64,000 bases of DNA from Mycoplasmataceae bacterium (GCA_020024755.1 JAHHTH010000001.1:62001-126000); one strand, 5' to 3'; shown: positions 44,912-56,878, numbered from the stretch's first letter. Numbers and translations: made by a program. Notes: generated from the sequence alone by a model not told the origin.

Positions 44912-46300
44912 ATGGAAAACAATTTCAGACGTAAAGTATATGAAGATTTAAAAGCTTGAAAGAAAAGCAATGAATCATTAAAACGTACAGGTTTAATAAT
45001 TAAAGGTGCAAGACAAGTTGGAAAGACTACTCTTGTGCAACAATTTGCTAATCTAGAATATGAAAATGTAGTCTATATTAACTTTATGATAGATAGAAAA
45101 TATAGACAATGTTTTGATGGTAATTTAGATCCAGATACAATCACAGGATTATTATGTGGATATAATCCAAGTTTTAAATTTATCCCTCATAAAACTGTTA
45201 TCATATTTGATGAAATACAAGAATGTGCTAGAGCAAGATCTAGCATTAAACCTTTTTGTTTAGATGGAAGATATGATGTCATTGCAACAGGATCATTATT
45301 AGGGGTAAATGGGTACAATAAATATCATGATGCTAGTATTCCAGTAGGATTTGAAACTCATGTACACATGTATCCCATGGACTTTAAAGAATTCCTTTGA
45401 GCATTAGGTTATAGCGATGATTATATTAATGAATTATCTAAATATGTTGAACAATGTGTTTCTATAGAAGAACCTAAACATGAAAAACTATTTGATTTAT
45501 ATAAATGATATATGTTTGTAGGTGGTATGCCAGATGCTGTACAAGCTTATATAAAAACAAATAATATTAATGAAGTTAGAAAGGTACAAAAATTTATATT
45601 ACAAACATATAGAGATGATTTTGGTAAGCACCTTAATGATAATGAAAAAGTAATTATAAATAATTCTGATAAGGCTAAACTTAATGCACTATATGATTCA
45701 ATACCAAGACAATTAGCAAGATCATCAAATTCTCAAGGTAATGGATCTTTAAAATTCAAGTTTTCAGAAGTAAATAAAAATGCTAAATTTAGAGAATATG
45801 GAGATATTATTCAGTGACTAAGTGATGCAGGTTTAATTAATGTTTGTCATAATCTTAAAACAATAGAAAGTCCTATTAGTGCTTATTCAATAGATAATCA
45901 CTTTAAAATATTTATGAATGATACTGGATTATTTTTAGCCTCATTAGATGCACAAGCTTCTAAATCATTATGAACTAATGATATGCAATCATATAAGGGT
46001 TATATTTATGAAAATCTTATTTCAGAGCAATTAGTCAAAAATGGATTAAAGCTATACTATTTTGAAAAAACTGCTAGTGAAATAGATTTTGTTATTTCTA
46101 ATAATGAAGCTATATTTGCATTAGAAGTAAAAGCTAATGATGGTAGACGTAAATCATTGAAGTTATTAATGGAAGGTAATAAAGGAAAAATTAAGGGCAT
46201 TAAATTAGCTCATAAAAATATAGGGTTTGTTAATGATATTCTAACTATTCCATACTATTTAACATTTTTAATTGATGAAGATTTTAATCCTAAGCAATAA
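44912..46300 (+). CDS. AAA ATPase / DUF4143-type protein, copy 2
   Basis: The 462-residue paralogue of copy 1 aligns along its length. Walker A is GARQVGKTT at 32-40, Walker B is IIFDEIQEC, the sensor is ATGSLLG, a shared middle block reads YRDDFGKHL, and the C-terminal pair is SEIDFV with LEVKAN. The ATG at 44912 was chosen because MENNF aligns with MEDNI of copy 1; another in-frame ATG lies 6 nt upstream. Divergence between copies is substantial, so this is not a recent duplication. No transposase or terminal repeat is seen. Confidence 0.87.
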
Positions 46301-46330
46301 TGTGTTATTTATATAATTCTAGATTTATAT

Positions 46331-47602
46331 TTATGGTCTTAATAAAGTGTGTGGAATAATATAAACACCATTTTTATCTTGGTAGCATTGATCACAATTG
46401 GCAATAATCAAAGTAAATTCAGGTTTAGATTTAGTACCACCAACATTAAGTGTATCAATAACTTTTAAAAGATTCTCACTAGCCTTTAGTGCTACTGTTA
46501 GTGATAGTTTAATTTCTATTGCTGCTCATCTGCCATCATTCATTTCTAAAATAGCATCTATTTCATTCCCGTTAGAATCACGATAGAAATATAGTTTAGC
46601 TCCAATGTATTGAGCATAAACCATAAGATCTTTTATTACTTGTGTCTCAAAAATAATTCCTGTAGTATTACCATCTTTATAAAAATCATCTACATTAGAA
46701 ATGCCTAATAAATTACAAACTAATGATGTATCACAAAAATAAGTCTTTGGTTTTGTTCTTAGTGTATAGGAAGAACGAATATTACTATTTCTTCAAACTG
46801 GAACATCAAATATGACATCAGTATCATAAAGCATATTGATATATTTATCAATAGTAGCTATATTAATATCTTCTCCAAAATCTTTAATTATTGTTGATTT
46901 GTTTATTTGCGCTGTTGATAAACGAGCTAATGATTTTAATAGATGAGATAACTGAGTAGGATTTTTTCTAAAAATATAACCAGATTCTTGTTCATCTTTG
47001 GTGCTAATATTTGTTATAGCATCAATGTATTTTTCAATTAAGAATCTATAGTCTTTATCTTGATTTGATATTATAGATGGTCATCCACCTTTGATCATCA
47101 TTTCATCTACTACATCTATATCATATGGATTAGTAATATCTTTTAGTGGTTTATGATCAAATAAATCTAATAGTGATATTGTAGATTCATCTGGTAATGA
47201 TAATATTTCATAAAAAGTAAGTGTTTGCATTTTAAGTCTAGCAATTCTACCAGCACCACTATGTTCTAATATGCCATTGTTAAAAGGTTTAGTAGAACCA
47301 GTTAATAAATATAACCCCACATTATTATCCTTATGTTTATCTATTTCATGTCTGACACTATCTCAAATGTGAGGATAAAGTTGTCATTCATCTATCAATC
47401 TAGGAGTTTCACCATTTAAAAAAACTTTATCGCCTAGTCTTTCGATATCGTGAATCACGTTATGGTTAATATAAATTTGAGATTTAGCAAATTTTTCAGA
47501 GATAAATGTTTTACCACAAAATTTAGGTCCTGTAACTAGTACTGCACCTATATTATCTAATGCTTTTTGAATATTTTTACTAACTAATCTTTTTATTTCC
47601 AT
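46331..47602 (-). CDS. AAA ATPase / DUF4143 protein, divergent member
   Basis: The 423-residue protein has Walker A TGPKFCGKT at 24-32, Walker B-like RLIDEWQLYPHIWD near 69, and LLTGST as the sensor. These are closer to the canonical DUF4143 group than to the three other copies. The nuclease-like site NEIDAILE and AIEIKLS are present near the C-terminus. It is convergent with copy 2, with 30 bp between stops, and has its own, different repeat array upstream. Confidence 0.85.
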
Positions 47603-47634
47603 GTATTTATTATATAAATAAATTACTCTAATAG

Positions 47635-47694
47635 CAAAAAAAGATAAATTCTAGTAACAAAAAAAGATAAATTCTAGTAACAAAAAAAGATAAC
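47635..47694 (-). repeat. Array 3: 23-bp direct repeats upstream of divergent ATPase gene
   Basis: Two identical 23-bp units start at 47635 and 47658, and a partial third at 47681. Each begins CAAAAAAAGATAA on the plus strand; the first two end CTAGTAA. The array ends 33 bp before the minus-strand ATG at 47602. Spacing is 23 bp, unlike the 30-33 bp of the other arrays. Confidence 0.9.
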
Positions 47695-47729
47695 ATTAAT
47701 TTAGTGAGCAGTAAACCATTACAAATATA

Positions 47730-48368
47730 CTAATCTTCTATTCTATTTAAAATTAAGTCTATAATTTTTCAATAATTGGATATTTGTTTATGAACTGAAG
47801 TAAAAGTATTTCTTAAAAATTTTCTATATGAAATATTAGATGGTTTAGTTTCTAGTTCTCAATTATTTTTCTTAACGATCTTACTTCAATATTTTTCTTC
47901 TTTAATTGATTCTTCTTTTACAACTTTTTTGGCTAATCTTTTCTTTTCGTCAATGGATTTGCACTTTAGAGAATCTTCTGGATAAAACAATGTAGCTATA
48001 AATCAGTCAAATGATAACCCTTCATCATATATTGCTGTTTTATGTATTTGCAAATTGTTGGCATTTGCAATATTGTTTAAATTTTCAAAAAGCATTTTAG
48101 AAGTTAATTCTAACGACTCATAAGACTTTGGATCATCTCAATCATGAATAATAAAGACATATATAGTATCATTAAAATCTAGAAGTGTATTAATTGGATC
48201 TATTATACGTTCTTTATATTTTTGTCATCTTGATTCTAGAGTAGATTTATTAGCTGAATCCATTGCAACAAATCTAACATTTGCATCAACGATACTTGCA
48301 AAAAAGTTTTTTTCAGTATTACAATCTTTCCCTTCTATACAAATAATTAATATTCCATAGTTATTCAT
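47730..48368 (-). CDS. RloB/AbiLii-like TOPRIM-fold candidate
   Basis: The 212-residue protein begins YGILIICIEGKDCNTEKNFF, close to the VCEGKxTExxYF opening of RloB-type TOPRIM-like domains. It then has FIIHDWDDP near 73-81 as a possible acidic metal site. A segment DEGLSFDWFIATLF fits the SNPxFExWLLLHF-like block of the family. The remainder is Lys-rich. Its ATG overlaps the end of the upstream ATPase gene by 8 nt. ATPase plus RloB-like pairs include the AbiL phage-abortive system. That assignment is inferred from motif and gene order. Confidence 0.6.
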
Positions 48369-49785
48369 TTAATGAGTTTCCTTCATCAATAATATCTCAC
48401 ACACATTCGTCTATTTCAATTTGAGAGGGATGACTTCCGATACGTTGTTCCATTAAAGCTTTTATAGCAGATTTATTATTATTGATGATCGAGGATACTT
48501 TGATGATTTTCTTTGTTCCTTCATTATTGTCATCAATTAAGAAAATTTGTTTATGACTCATATTTTTTGTCAACACTTCATAATTGTGACTTGTAAAAAT
48601 CATCTGAACATTATAATTCATTTGTCTAATTCATGTTTTAAAGAATTCTACTAATGAAACATGTAAGTAAGCATCGATTTCATCGACTAAAATCAATGAA
48701 GAATGATTAATAATAGCATTTGCAAATGAATTAAATGTATTAATAAATTTTAATGTTCCCATTGAAATATTATTTGGTGAAACTAAATTCCCTTCATTAT
48801 ATATAAACCCAAGAATACCAGCTGAAATATTATTTGAATTATTAAAAGAAATATTTTTTATATTTGAGTCTGCGATATTGATTATCTTGATAATTTTTTG
48901 AGTTATTTCCTCATGTGTTTTTAATTTAAAAAGTTTAGCAACTAAATTGTACATTGTTGTAATATTTACTGAAATACTTTTAGCCATTCATAATTCGTAT
49001 CCTGGTAAATCTAAAAAAACATTTGATGAAGAAATATGACAAATTGATTTTCCATAACATAATAGTCTTTGTATAAATGCATTTTTATCAAATTCTTGTT
49101 TTTCACATTCAATTGAATAACTTAAATATTCTTGATCCCCATCTTTATTATCAAAAATTGAAACAGTTACATCACTTTTAGTTGTTTCATCATAAAACAA
49201 TATTGACAATAATGATTGTTTAGATATATTGTTTTTATAAATTTTTCAATCATGTATAATATTTTTAATAAATGTGTTAATAGTATTAATTATATTTTGT
49301 GTGAAGGAATTTACATAAGAGAAAGCTAGTTGTTCGCTCATTTTTTCTTCTTCAACAAAAATCTTCATAGCTTTTTCTTGAAAATCAATAAGGCTATTAA
49401 TAGGTTTTAAATTTTCTGAATCAAGCGAACTTAAAATATTAAGGTATATTTCATTAATTTTTCCACTTGTTTTTTTACTTAATGGGTTTAGCGGTTTAAA
49501 GATTGAGATTTCTTTATTTTCTTGGTCAGACATTTTCACTTTATTAGAGTTTAGAAGACTAAAAAAGTGAAAAAAGTCCCTAATAGAATTTAGCAAAGAT
49601 GATTTACCTTTGGCATTAGCTGAACCAATTGATGCAAGAGTACAAAGGTATTCAGAATTGTCTAATTCCTTAAAGTGTTTTGCTTCAAGGTCTTCTTCTA
49701 TTCCATTAGTATTTGGTTTCAAATTTAACTGCACTTCATTAGAAAATGCTCTAAAATTTTTTATTCTTACTTCCTTAATAAACAT
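48361..49785 (-). CDS. AAA15/21-type (ABC-like) ATPase of a two-gene defence-like operon
   Basis: The 474-residue protein has the SMC/OLD-like start IKEVRIKNFRAF. A degenerate Walker A, GSANAKGKSS, lies at 54-63. A signature-like NNISMGTLKF, Walker B SLILVDEIDAYLH and H-loop FTSHNYEVL follow in the C-terminal half. This is the AAA_15/AAA_21 layout found in AbiLi, RloA, retron and PARIS ATPases. No fused TOPRIM nuclease is present; the partner appears to be the overlapping downstream gene. Two palindromic repeats lie directly upstream. Confidence 0.8.
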
Positions 49786-49798
49786 ATGTTATCCTTAT

Positions 49799-49873
49799 AG
49801 TATTAATTTTTCTAATACTATTATACTAGATTTTTTTTACATATATAAAAATAGTATTAGTTTTTCTCATACT
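49799..49873 (-). promoter_or_regulatory. Two 21-bp imperfect palindromes upstream of ATPase gene
   Basis: AGTATTA and TAATACT flank a short T-rich spacer at 49799-49819. A near copy lies at 49853-49873 (AGTATTA and ATACT arms), 54 bp apart. They begin 14 bp before the ATPase start and look like an operator pair. Confidence 0.5.
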
Positions 49874-49888
49874 TATAAGATAAACAAT

Positions 49889-49919
49889 AAAAATATGGAT
49901 CTGAATGACCCATATTTTT
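49889..49919 (-). terminator. Terminator of the arcABC operon
   Basis: AAAAATATGG at 49889-49898 pairs with CCATATTTTT at 49910-49919, downstream of arcC on the minus strand, giving a T run there. Confidence 0.85.
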
Positions 49920-49960
49920 ATCTATATTAATTTTTGAAGTTGCGATTTTTTAAAGTTCAA

Positions 49961-50893
49961 TTATTTTAAAATAATTCTTGTTCCAGTTTTGCCTTCAATT
50001 GCGTCTTCAACTTCTTTTAAGTCAGCAATGATTGCAGTTCCTTGAGGATTATTTTGTACAAATGAAATAGCTGCTTGAACTTTTGGAAGCATTGAACCTG
50101 GTGCAAATTGCTTGTCAGCAATGTGTTTTTCAGCTTCTGCTACTGTCATTTGGTCTAATCAAGCTTGATCAGGTTTTCCTCAGTTGATAGCAACTTTAGA
50201 AACACCAGTTAAGATGATTAATCTGTCTGCTTTAACTTTAGCAGCCATAAGTGCTAAAGCAAAGTCTTTGTCGATTACACCATCAACACCTTCGAAACCA
50301 TCTTTAGTTTCAACAGTAGGGATACCCCCACCACCACCACAGATAACACAGTTTCCAGCGTCAACAGATTTTTTAATACCATCTAGACCTAAGAATCCGA
50401 TTGGTTTTGGACTAGCTACAACTTTTCTGTAACCTCTACCAGCGTCTTCAACAACAACTGATCCAGGGTTAGCAGCTTCAGCAGCAGCTTTTGATTCATA
50501 GAATGGTCCTACTGGTTTAGTAGGGTTTGCAAATGCAGGGTCTTTAGGATCTACTAAAGTTTGAGTTAAAATGTATTGAACAGGAGTAGTTAACCCTTGT
50601 TTTTTCATTTCACTTGCAATTGCGTTTTGCATGTGGTAACCAATATATCCTTGGCTCATACCACCAGCTTCTGGGAATGGCATGTTAAATTTGTTTTTAG
50701 CAATAACAGCTTCATTTCCAAATGAGTTCACGATCATACCAACTTGTGGTCCATTACCGTGACCTACTACTACTTCGTGTCCAGCTTTTAATAAAGATAC
50801 GATTTTTGCAGCAGGAATTTTTACTAATTCTTTTTGTTCAGTAGGGTTGTCACCTAGTGCGTTCCCACCTAATGCAATAACAATTCTAGCCAT
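49961..50893 (-). CDS. arcC: Carbamate kinase
   Basis: ArcC transfers phosphate from carbamoyl phosphate to ADP, the ATP-yielding step of arginine fermentation. The 310-residue protein has RIVIALGGNALG at the start, VGHGNGPQVG, GGGGGIPT near 200 and the conserved ALALMAAKV region. A single TGA (Trp) splits the frame under the standard code. It starts 3 nt after the arcB stop. The arcA-arcB-arcC order is the common mollicute and Firmicute arrangement. Confidence 0.97.
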
Positions 50894-50896
50894 TAA

Positions 50897-51925
50897 CTAG
50901 TACCCAATTGTTGATAAGATGATAGCTTTAATAGAGTGCATTCTATTTTCAGCTTGATCAAATGCTTTGTTTTGTTTAGATTGGAATACTTCGTCAGTAA
51001 CTTCGATAGCACCATCTTTAACGATAGGATATTTTTTACCTAAAGTTTCAGCAACTTCTTTTGAGAAGCTAGTGTGGTCATCGTGGAATGCAGGTAAACA
51101 GTGTAAGAAGATTGCATTTTTGTTTGCAGCTTTCATCATTTTGCTGTCTACTTGGAATTCTTTTAATTCACCAATTCTAGTGTCGAATAATTCGAAAGCT
51201 TCACCTAATGATACTCAAACGTCTGTATAGATAACGTCTGCACCTTTAGCAGCTTCTACTTTGTCTTCAGAGAATTTTAGTGATCCACCATTTCTCTTGA
51301 ATAATTCTTCACATTTTTTGATAACTTCTTTTCTTACTTGTGATTGGTAAGATTTAGGTCCACAAAGTACGATATCCATACCTGTGAAAGCAGCACCGAT
51401 TAAACATGAGTGACTAACGTTGTTTTTGATATCCCCAATGAATACCATTTTCTTTCCTCTTAAGTCACCGAAGTTTTCTTTCATAGTCATGAAGTCAGCG
51501 ATGATTTGAGTTGGGTGTTCGTCATCAGTTAAACCGTTTCAAACTGGAACTTTAGAGTCTCTAACTAAAACATCTACATCAGCTTGTTTGAAACCTCTGA
51601 ATTCGATACCATCATAGAATCTACCTAATACTTTAGCAGTATCTTCGATTGATTCTTTTTTACCAAAGTTTGAACCTGATGGTCCAATGTAAGTACAGCT
51701 AGCACCTAAGTCAGCTGCAGCTACTTCAAATGAACAACGAGTTCTAGTTGAGTCTTTTTGGAACATAATAACAATGTTCTTACCAACTAATGGTCTAGAA
51801 ACTGCGTGAGCACCTGTATATTTTTGTTTTTTAAGGTCAATTGATAAGTCAAGTAAGTAGTTAACTTCTTCAGTTGTGAAGTTTAGTAATGAGTCTAAAC
51901 TTCTTCCTCTTAAATTTACTGGCAT
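50897..51925 (-). CDS. arcB: Ornithine carbamoyltransferase (catabolic)
   Basis: ArcB splits citrulline with phosphate into ornithine and carbamoyl phosphate. The 342-residue protein has the carbamoyl-phosphate motif STRTRCSFE near 59-67, DEHPTQ near 135, and FLHCLPAFHDD near 275 (the catalytic Cys). Context with arcA and arcC makes the catabolic role clear. It lies 119 bp after arcA, with a good AAGGAGG ribosome site. Confidence 0.97.
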
Positions 51926-52044
51926 ATTTTTGCCTCCTTTTTATTTTTTACCGATATGTATTATATAACTATTTAATTATCTAGCACATACCTAAAGTGA
52001 AATTTTTACAAAATCACTTTATTGACAAGTAATTAATAAATTAA

Positions 52045-53346
52045 TTATTTCTTACTAAAGTCAACGTCTTCTCTTCATAAAGGCATAGACATACATCTAG
52101 ATGATCCCATACCTAATGATAATTGGTTACCATTGAATGATAATACTTTAACTCCAACTTTTTCAAGTGCAGCTTGAGTTTTACGGTTTCTGTGGTATCC
52201 AACAACTTTACCTGGTTCAATTACTAGGTAGTTAGTTCCATCGAAGTGAGTTTCGATATCAACGTCCATTTGGTTTCCGTCAGTACCACCAATTGGAACC
52301 ATAGTTACTTTTTTACCAACAACACCTTCTAATACTTTTTCAAGTTTCATAGTTGATTCTTTTACTTGTTTAGGAGATGCAGGGATAGTTTTAGATAGGT
52401 CAATTTCTCAGATCTTTAATGCAGATTGGATGTTTCCTGAGTATAGGAATACATTTTTGTCTAACATAGTTAATCAAGTATCTAAGTGCATTAAGTTACC
52501 CATTGGAGGTACGTTAATAGCTAAGATTTTCTTAAATTGACAATCTTTGTTCTTTTGGATGTTTTTAGCAATTTTTAGGATTGCTTCCATGTTTGTTCTT
52601 TCAGAAACACCGATTGCTAATACATCTTTTGTATAAATGAATACGTCTCCACCTTCGATAGTTTCTTTTCCACTTCTTGAGTTGAAGTATCTAGGAGTAT
52701 CTTTGTAGTCTGGGTGGTATTTGAAGATTCAATCTGCAAATAATGTTTCACGTTTACGAGTTGGGTATTTCATGTTGTGTAATGTAATACCATTACCAAC
52801 TGATGCAAATGGGTCTCTTGTGAAGTAGATGTTTGGCATTGGGTCAACAGCTAAATCAATAATGATTTCTTGTTTTCCATTTTTACCTTTTAATGGTTTT
52901 TCACCAATTTCAGATAATAAGATACCTGCCATCATCTTGTCTGCTAATTTTCTAGGTGATTTCTTAGCGATATCTTCTAGATAAGCAATAACTTTTTTAG
53001 CAATAGCTGGTTTGATTGCTAAAGCATCATTAGATTTTGTTTTACCTCATGAAGCTTCTTTTAATCATTGAGCTAAGAAAGCTTCTTTTTCTTTAGTGTC
53101 TAGTTTTTTGTACATTTCTGCAACTAGATCAGCTAATTCAACAACTTCTACACCTTCTTTTTTAAGAATAGCTGTAAAAGCGTCGTGTTCTTGTTGAGCT
53201 TGTTCAACTTCAATGATTGCTGACATTAATAATTCATCAATTCTTGATGGAGTTACGTATTTTAATTCGTCTCCAGGTCTGTGAACTAGAACTTTTTTAA
53301 GTTTTCCAATTTCACTGTATACATTAATTCCGTTGTAATTAGCCAT
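52045..53346 (-). CDS. arcA: Arginine deiminase
   Basis: ArcA hydrolyses arginine to citrulline and ammonia. The 433-residue protein has IYFTRDPFAS, GGD (in IEGGDVFI), GNLMHLDTWLTML with the catalytic His, and the nucleophile Cys near the end in MGSSRCMSMPL. ATG at 53346 was chosen: AAGAAGG lies at a suitable distance, whereas an upstream in-frame TTG does not fit. A TATAAT box on the minus strand at 53385-53390 lies ~38 nt upstream. Ammonia from this step can raise local pH. Confidence 0.98.
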
Positions 53347-53704
53347 TTTGTAATAACCTTCTTTCTTTATGTATAACAATTATTATTATATAACTAATCA
53401 AATATTTATTTTTATATTTTAAAAATAATTTTTAACCATTGCAAATATTCTTATTTTGTGCTTGGAAATTTAACTATAGTTTTTCAAACTATCTTAAGGA
53501 GAGAAAAACCACTTTTTGTGCAATTTCGTTGCTTAGAATAAGAATTTTAAGATTTATTTTTTAGTCTCAATTAGATTTCTGTATCAATTTTAGACTAATA
53601 TAATATAGATTATACTATGTTATATTTTAAAAGTTAAAAAACTTTTTGTTAATTTAAAGGATAAATGTTCTAAAATTATATTTGGAAAGGAATTGACTTT
53701 TATT
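53347..53704. promoter_or_regulatory. Divergent arcA/arcD promoter region
   Basis: 358 bp without a gene. The minus strand has TATAAT at 53385-53390 for arcA. The plus strand has TATAAT at 53599-53604, about 100 nt before arcD, within a TATA-rich stretch. A small palindrome AACTATAGTT lies near 53470. No recognisable ArgR box or riboswitch is seen. Confidence 0.5.
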
Positions 53705-55435
53705 ATGGCAAACAAAAAAAGTTCAAAAAAAGCAACTACTAATGCAACGCCATCAATAGCTGATCAACCTACACAAAAGAAAATTGGTTTCTTTGCTGCG
53801 ATGTTTATCGTTATGGGATCTTCAATCGGAGCAGGTATCTTCTTTAAAGCTAAAGGGGTACTAGAATCATCTCAAGGTTCTCTTGTAATGGCTATCTTAG
53901 CTTGATTAGTTGCTGCATTCGCAGTAATTGCTATGGCACTAGCGCTTGTTGAAATCGCTTCTGCTCGTAATGACAACTTGTCATTAATTGGTTGATGTAA
54001 AGTATTCTGTAGTAGATCTGTTTACAAAGCTTCTAAAAACTTTATGGCATATATCTACTTACCATTAACATACTTCTTCATGCCATTCTACGTTATTATG
54101 TCACTTCAAGATGCAATTGGTGGGTTCACTAACTTCGAACACAACACATTCATGCTTGGAGGAACAGGTGATGCTGACTGAGTTATTTGATTCTTAATCT
54201 CATTAGCTATTTCAGCATTCTTTATTTTTGTTTCTGGTATGTCTTCACGTGCTGGAAACTACATGAACATGGGAATCATGTGTGTTAAATTCATCCCACT
54301 TGCTGCAACTATTATCTTAGGATTTGTAATTGCTGCTATGGATGGTACTCATGTTCAAGCATGAACTAATTCAGATGTTGGTGCTGCTACTTCAGGTATT
54401 ACACAAAAATTCGATGCTACTAAACTAGGATTCATGTCTCCTGGTATTGGTTTATTCATGGCAGTTGGTGCTATCTTCTTTGCATATGATGGATTCTATG
54501 TAACAGCTGGTATCCAAACTGAAATGAAACAACCTGAAAAAACTCCTATGGCAATTGTATTTGGTTTAGGTACTGTAACAATCATCTACTTACTAATTGC
54601 AATTTCTATGTCATTAGGTGGTAATGGTGGTCTATTCGGATTTACTGGATTCTTAGAAAAACACAATGCAATGTGAGTATTTGGTTTAATTAACTTAACT
54701 GTTGCTATTGGGGTATTAGGTATTATTAATGGATTTGCAATGTGAGCTCCACGTTTCGTTGAAGATCTAATTAAAGAAAATGAATTACCATTCTCTCAAA
54801 AATACATGAACAAATTAAACTCATCTAAACCTATGGTTGGTATCTGATACTGTGTAGTTATTACTGTACCAGTAGTATTAGTGTTCACTTTAATTGGTGC
54901 TTACGGATACTATGCTGACCCTGTAAACTATGCTGGTAACTATGGTTCAGCTTGTATGGAAAAACTTTATACATTCTGTGACCTAACTGGTACTTGAACT
55001 GCTGTATTTGCGTTCATGTTCATTATGTTACCAATTGCTGGTGGTTTAAAGAATAGAAAAGAAAAATGAGTTAAAACTGATGAAAAGAAATACTTTACTT
55101 GAGCTGCTTGAGTTTCAGTAGTTGTTATTTCTATTGTATTAGCATTCTTATTCTTAGATGCATTCGTAAATGTATTCATCTTAATGAACTGAGATGGTTT
55201 CGAAAGAACTGCTGCAGGTGCATATAGTCAAGATGGATTTGTTTATGCAAAAGAATTTAAAACTGGTTGAACTGACGAAATCGTTGCTAGAGTAATGAAA
55301 CTTGTAACTCTATTCATCTTCGTTGGATTAATGGTTATTCCTACTGCAATTGAAGATAAACTTCACATCAAAAAATATGGTTCTATTGAAAAATACGAAA
55401 GTGCTTTAAAAATTGAACCTTGCTTAAGAAAATAA
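53705..55435 (+). CDS. arcD: Arginine/ornithine antiporter (APC superfamily)
   Basis: The 576-residue membrane protein has about 12-14 helices and the APC-family first-helix motif GSSIGAGIFFK near residues 38-48. A conserved middle helix reads FFAYDGFYVTAGIQTEMKQP. Next to arcABC the best role is exchange of external arginine for ornithine. Mycoplasma ArcD proteins are APC-type, unlike Pseudomonas ArcD. I used ATG at 53705. GGAAAGGA is 13 nt upstream, which is long. An in-frame TTG at 53693 is too close to it. A strong terminator follows. Confidence 0.88.
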
Positions 55436-55465
55436 TAAAAGTTAATTTCTAAACAGCAAATAAGG

Positions 55466-55495
55466 ATATTGGGGAAAACCCCAATATTTTTATTT
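55466..55495 (+). terminator. Terminator of arcD
   Basis: ATATTGGGG at 55466-55474 pairs with CCCCAATAT at 55479-55487 across AAAA, followed by a T-rich tail. Confidence 0.92.
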
Positions 55496-55527
55496 TTATA
55501 CACGGATTGTTTTAAAATAATATACGT

Positions 55528-56820
55528 ATGACAATATTAGATCTAATTAATAAAAAGAAAATCGGTGGAGAACTAACTGAAGAAGAAATTGATTATTTTG
55601 TAAAGGAGTTTACAATCAATAAGTCTATAAAAGACTATCAAGCTAGTTCTTTATTAATGGCGTGTAGAACTATGGGACTTTCAACTTATGAAACCTTCTA
55701 TATTACTAAATGCTTTGTAAAATATTCTAAAACATATGATTTTAAGAAAGGATTTGAAAAGCAAATCCTAATTGATAAACACTCATCAGGTGGAGTTGGA
55801 GATAAAGTAACCCTTATTATAGGACCACTTTTAGCTGCACTTGGTTATAGAACAGTAAAAATCTCAGGAAGAGGATTAGGACACACAGGTGGTACTATAG
55901 ATAAATTAGACTCAATTAAAGTAAATACAGATGTAACAGAACAACTATATAAGAAATGAGCTTCTAAATCAAATTGTATTATTATGCAACAAAATGATGA
56001 CTTAGTGCCATCTGATAAGGTTATTTATGGACTTAGAGATGTAACTGGAACTGTAGATTCATATGGACTAATAGCTTCTAGTATTCTATCTAAGAAGTTT
56101 ATTATTAACTCAGATCATATCTTTATTGACTTAAAGGTAGGTACTGGTGCATTAATGAAAAATAAGAAAGATGCAATTAAACTTTCAAAATTAATGCTAG
56201 ATGTAGCTTATTTAATGAAGCGTAATATTAATATCTCTATTACTTCTATGGACCAACCATTAGGAAGAGCTGTAGGTAATCTAATTGAAGTAGTAGAAGC
56301 TTATGATTTTTTATGTGGTAAATCAAATACTCCTCAACTAAGTAAATTAATAGAACACATTATTACAGAAATTCTATTAAAAACTAAAAAGGTTGGCAAC
56401 AAACAACAAGCTAAAACTTTAATTCACCACACCATTGAATCTGGTGATGCTAAAAAATACTTTATGAAATGAATCCACACTCAAGGTGGAACTTTTGACC
56501 CTAGCAAATTTAAACCTAAATTCAAATTAGAAATTAAGGCTAATAATGATGGATATGTAAATGTATTAGACACTAAAGAAATCGGTATGATAGCTCTAGA
56601 ATTAGGTGCAGGAAGATTACAAAAAACAGATAAAATTGACTACCAAGCAGGAATTTTTATTAATAAAAGCACAGGTGAATTAGTGAAAAAAGGTGATGTT
56701 ATTGCTACTCTATATAGCTCAAAACCTATTCACAGAGATCTAATAAATAAATATCATGCTAATATTACAATCACACCAAAACAACCTAAGCAACAAAAAA
56801 TGATTATTAAATCCCTATAG
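55528..56820 (+). CDS. deoA: Thymidine/pyrimidine-nucleoside phosphorylase
   Basis: The enzyme cleaves thymidine, deoxyuridine or uridine with phosphate for base salvage. The 430-residue length is normal. The family signature SGRGLGHTGGTIDKL lies near 113-127. The phosphate site KHSSGGVGDKVT is near 80-91, and ADP-ribose-like contacts fall in LRDVTGTVDS. The frame depends on TGA as Trp. With deoD it gives purine and pyrimidine salvage, needed because mollicutes rarely make nucleotides de novo. Whether it prefers thymidine or accepts uridine cannot be read here. Confidence 0.95.
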
Positions 56821-56878
56821 AGTTTTGGTATAATTAATTAACATTATATATAATGTTAATAAACAAAAGAGGTACCAA

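Noticed and set aside
42369..49785. Considered whether the accessory island is a transposon or integrative element.
   Set aside because: No transposase, integrase, terminal inverted repeats, target duplications or tRNA attachment site could be found at its edges.
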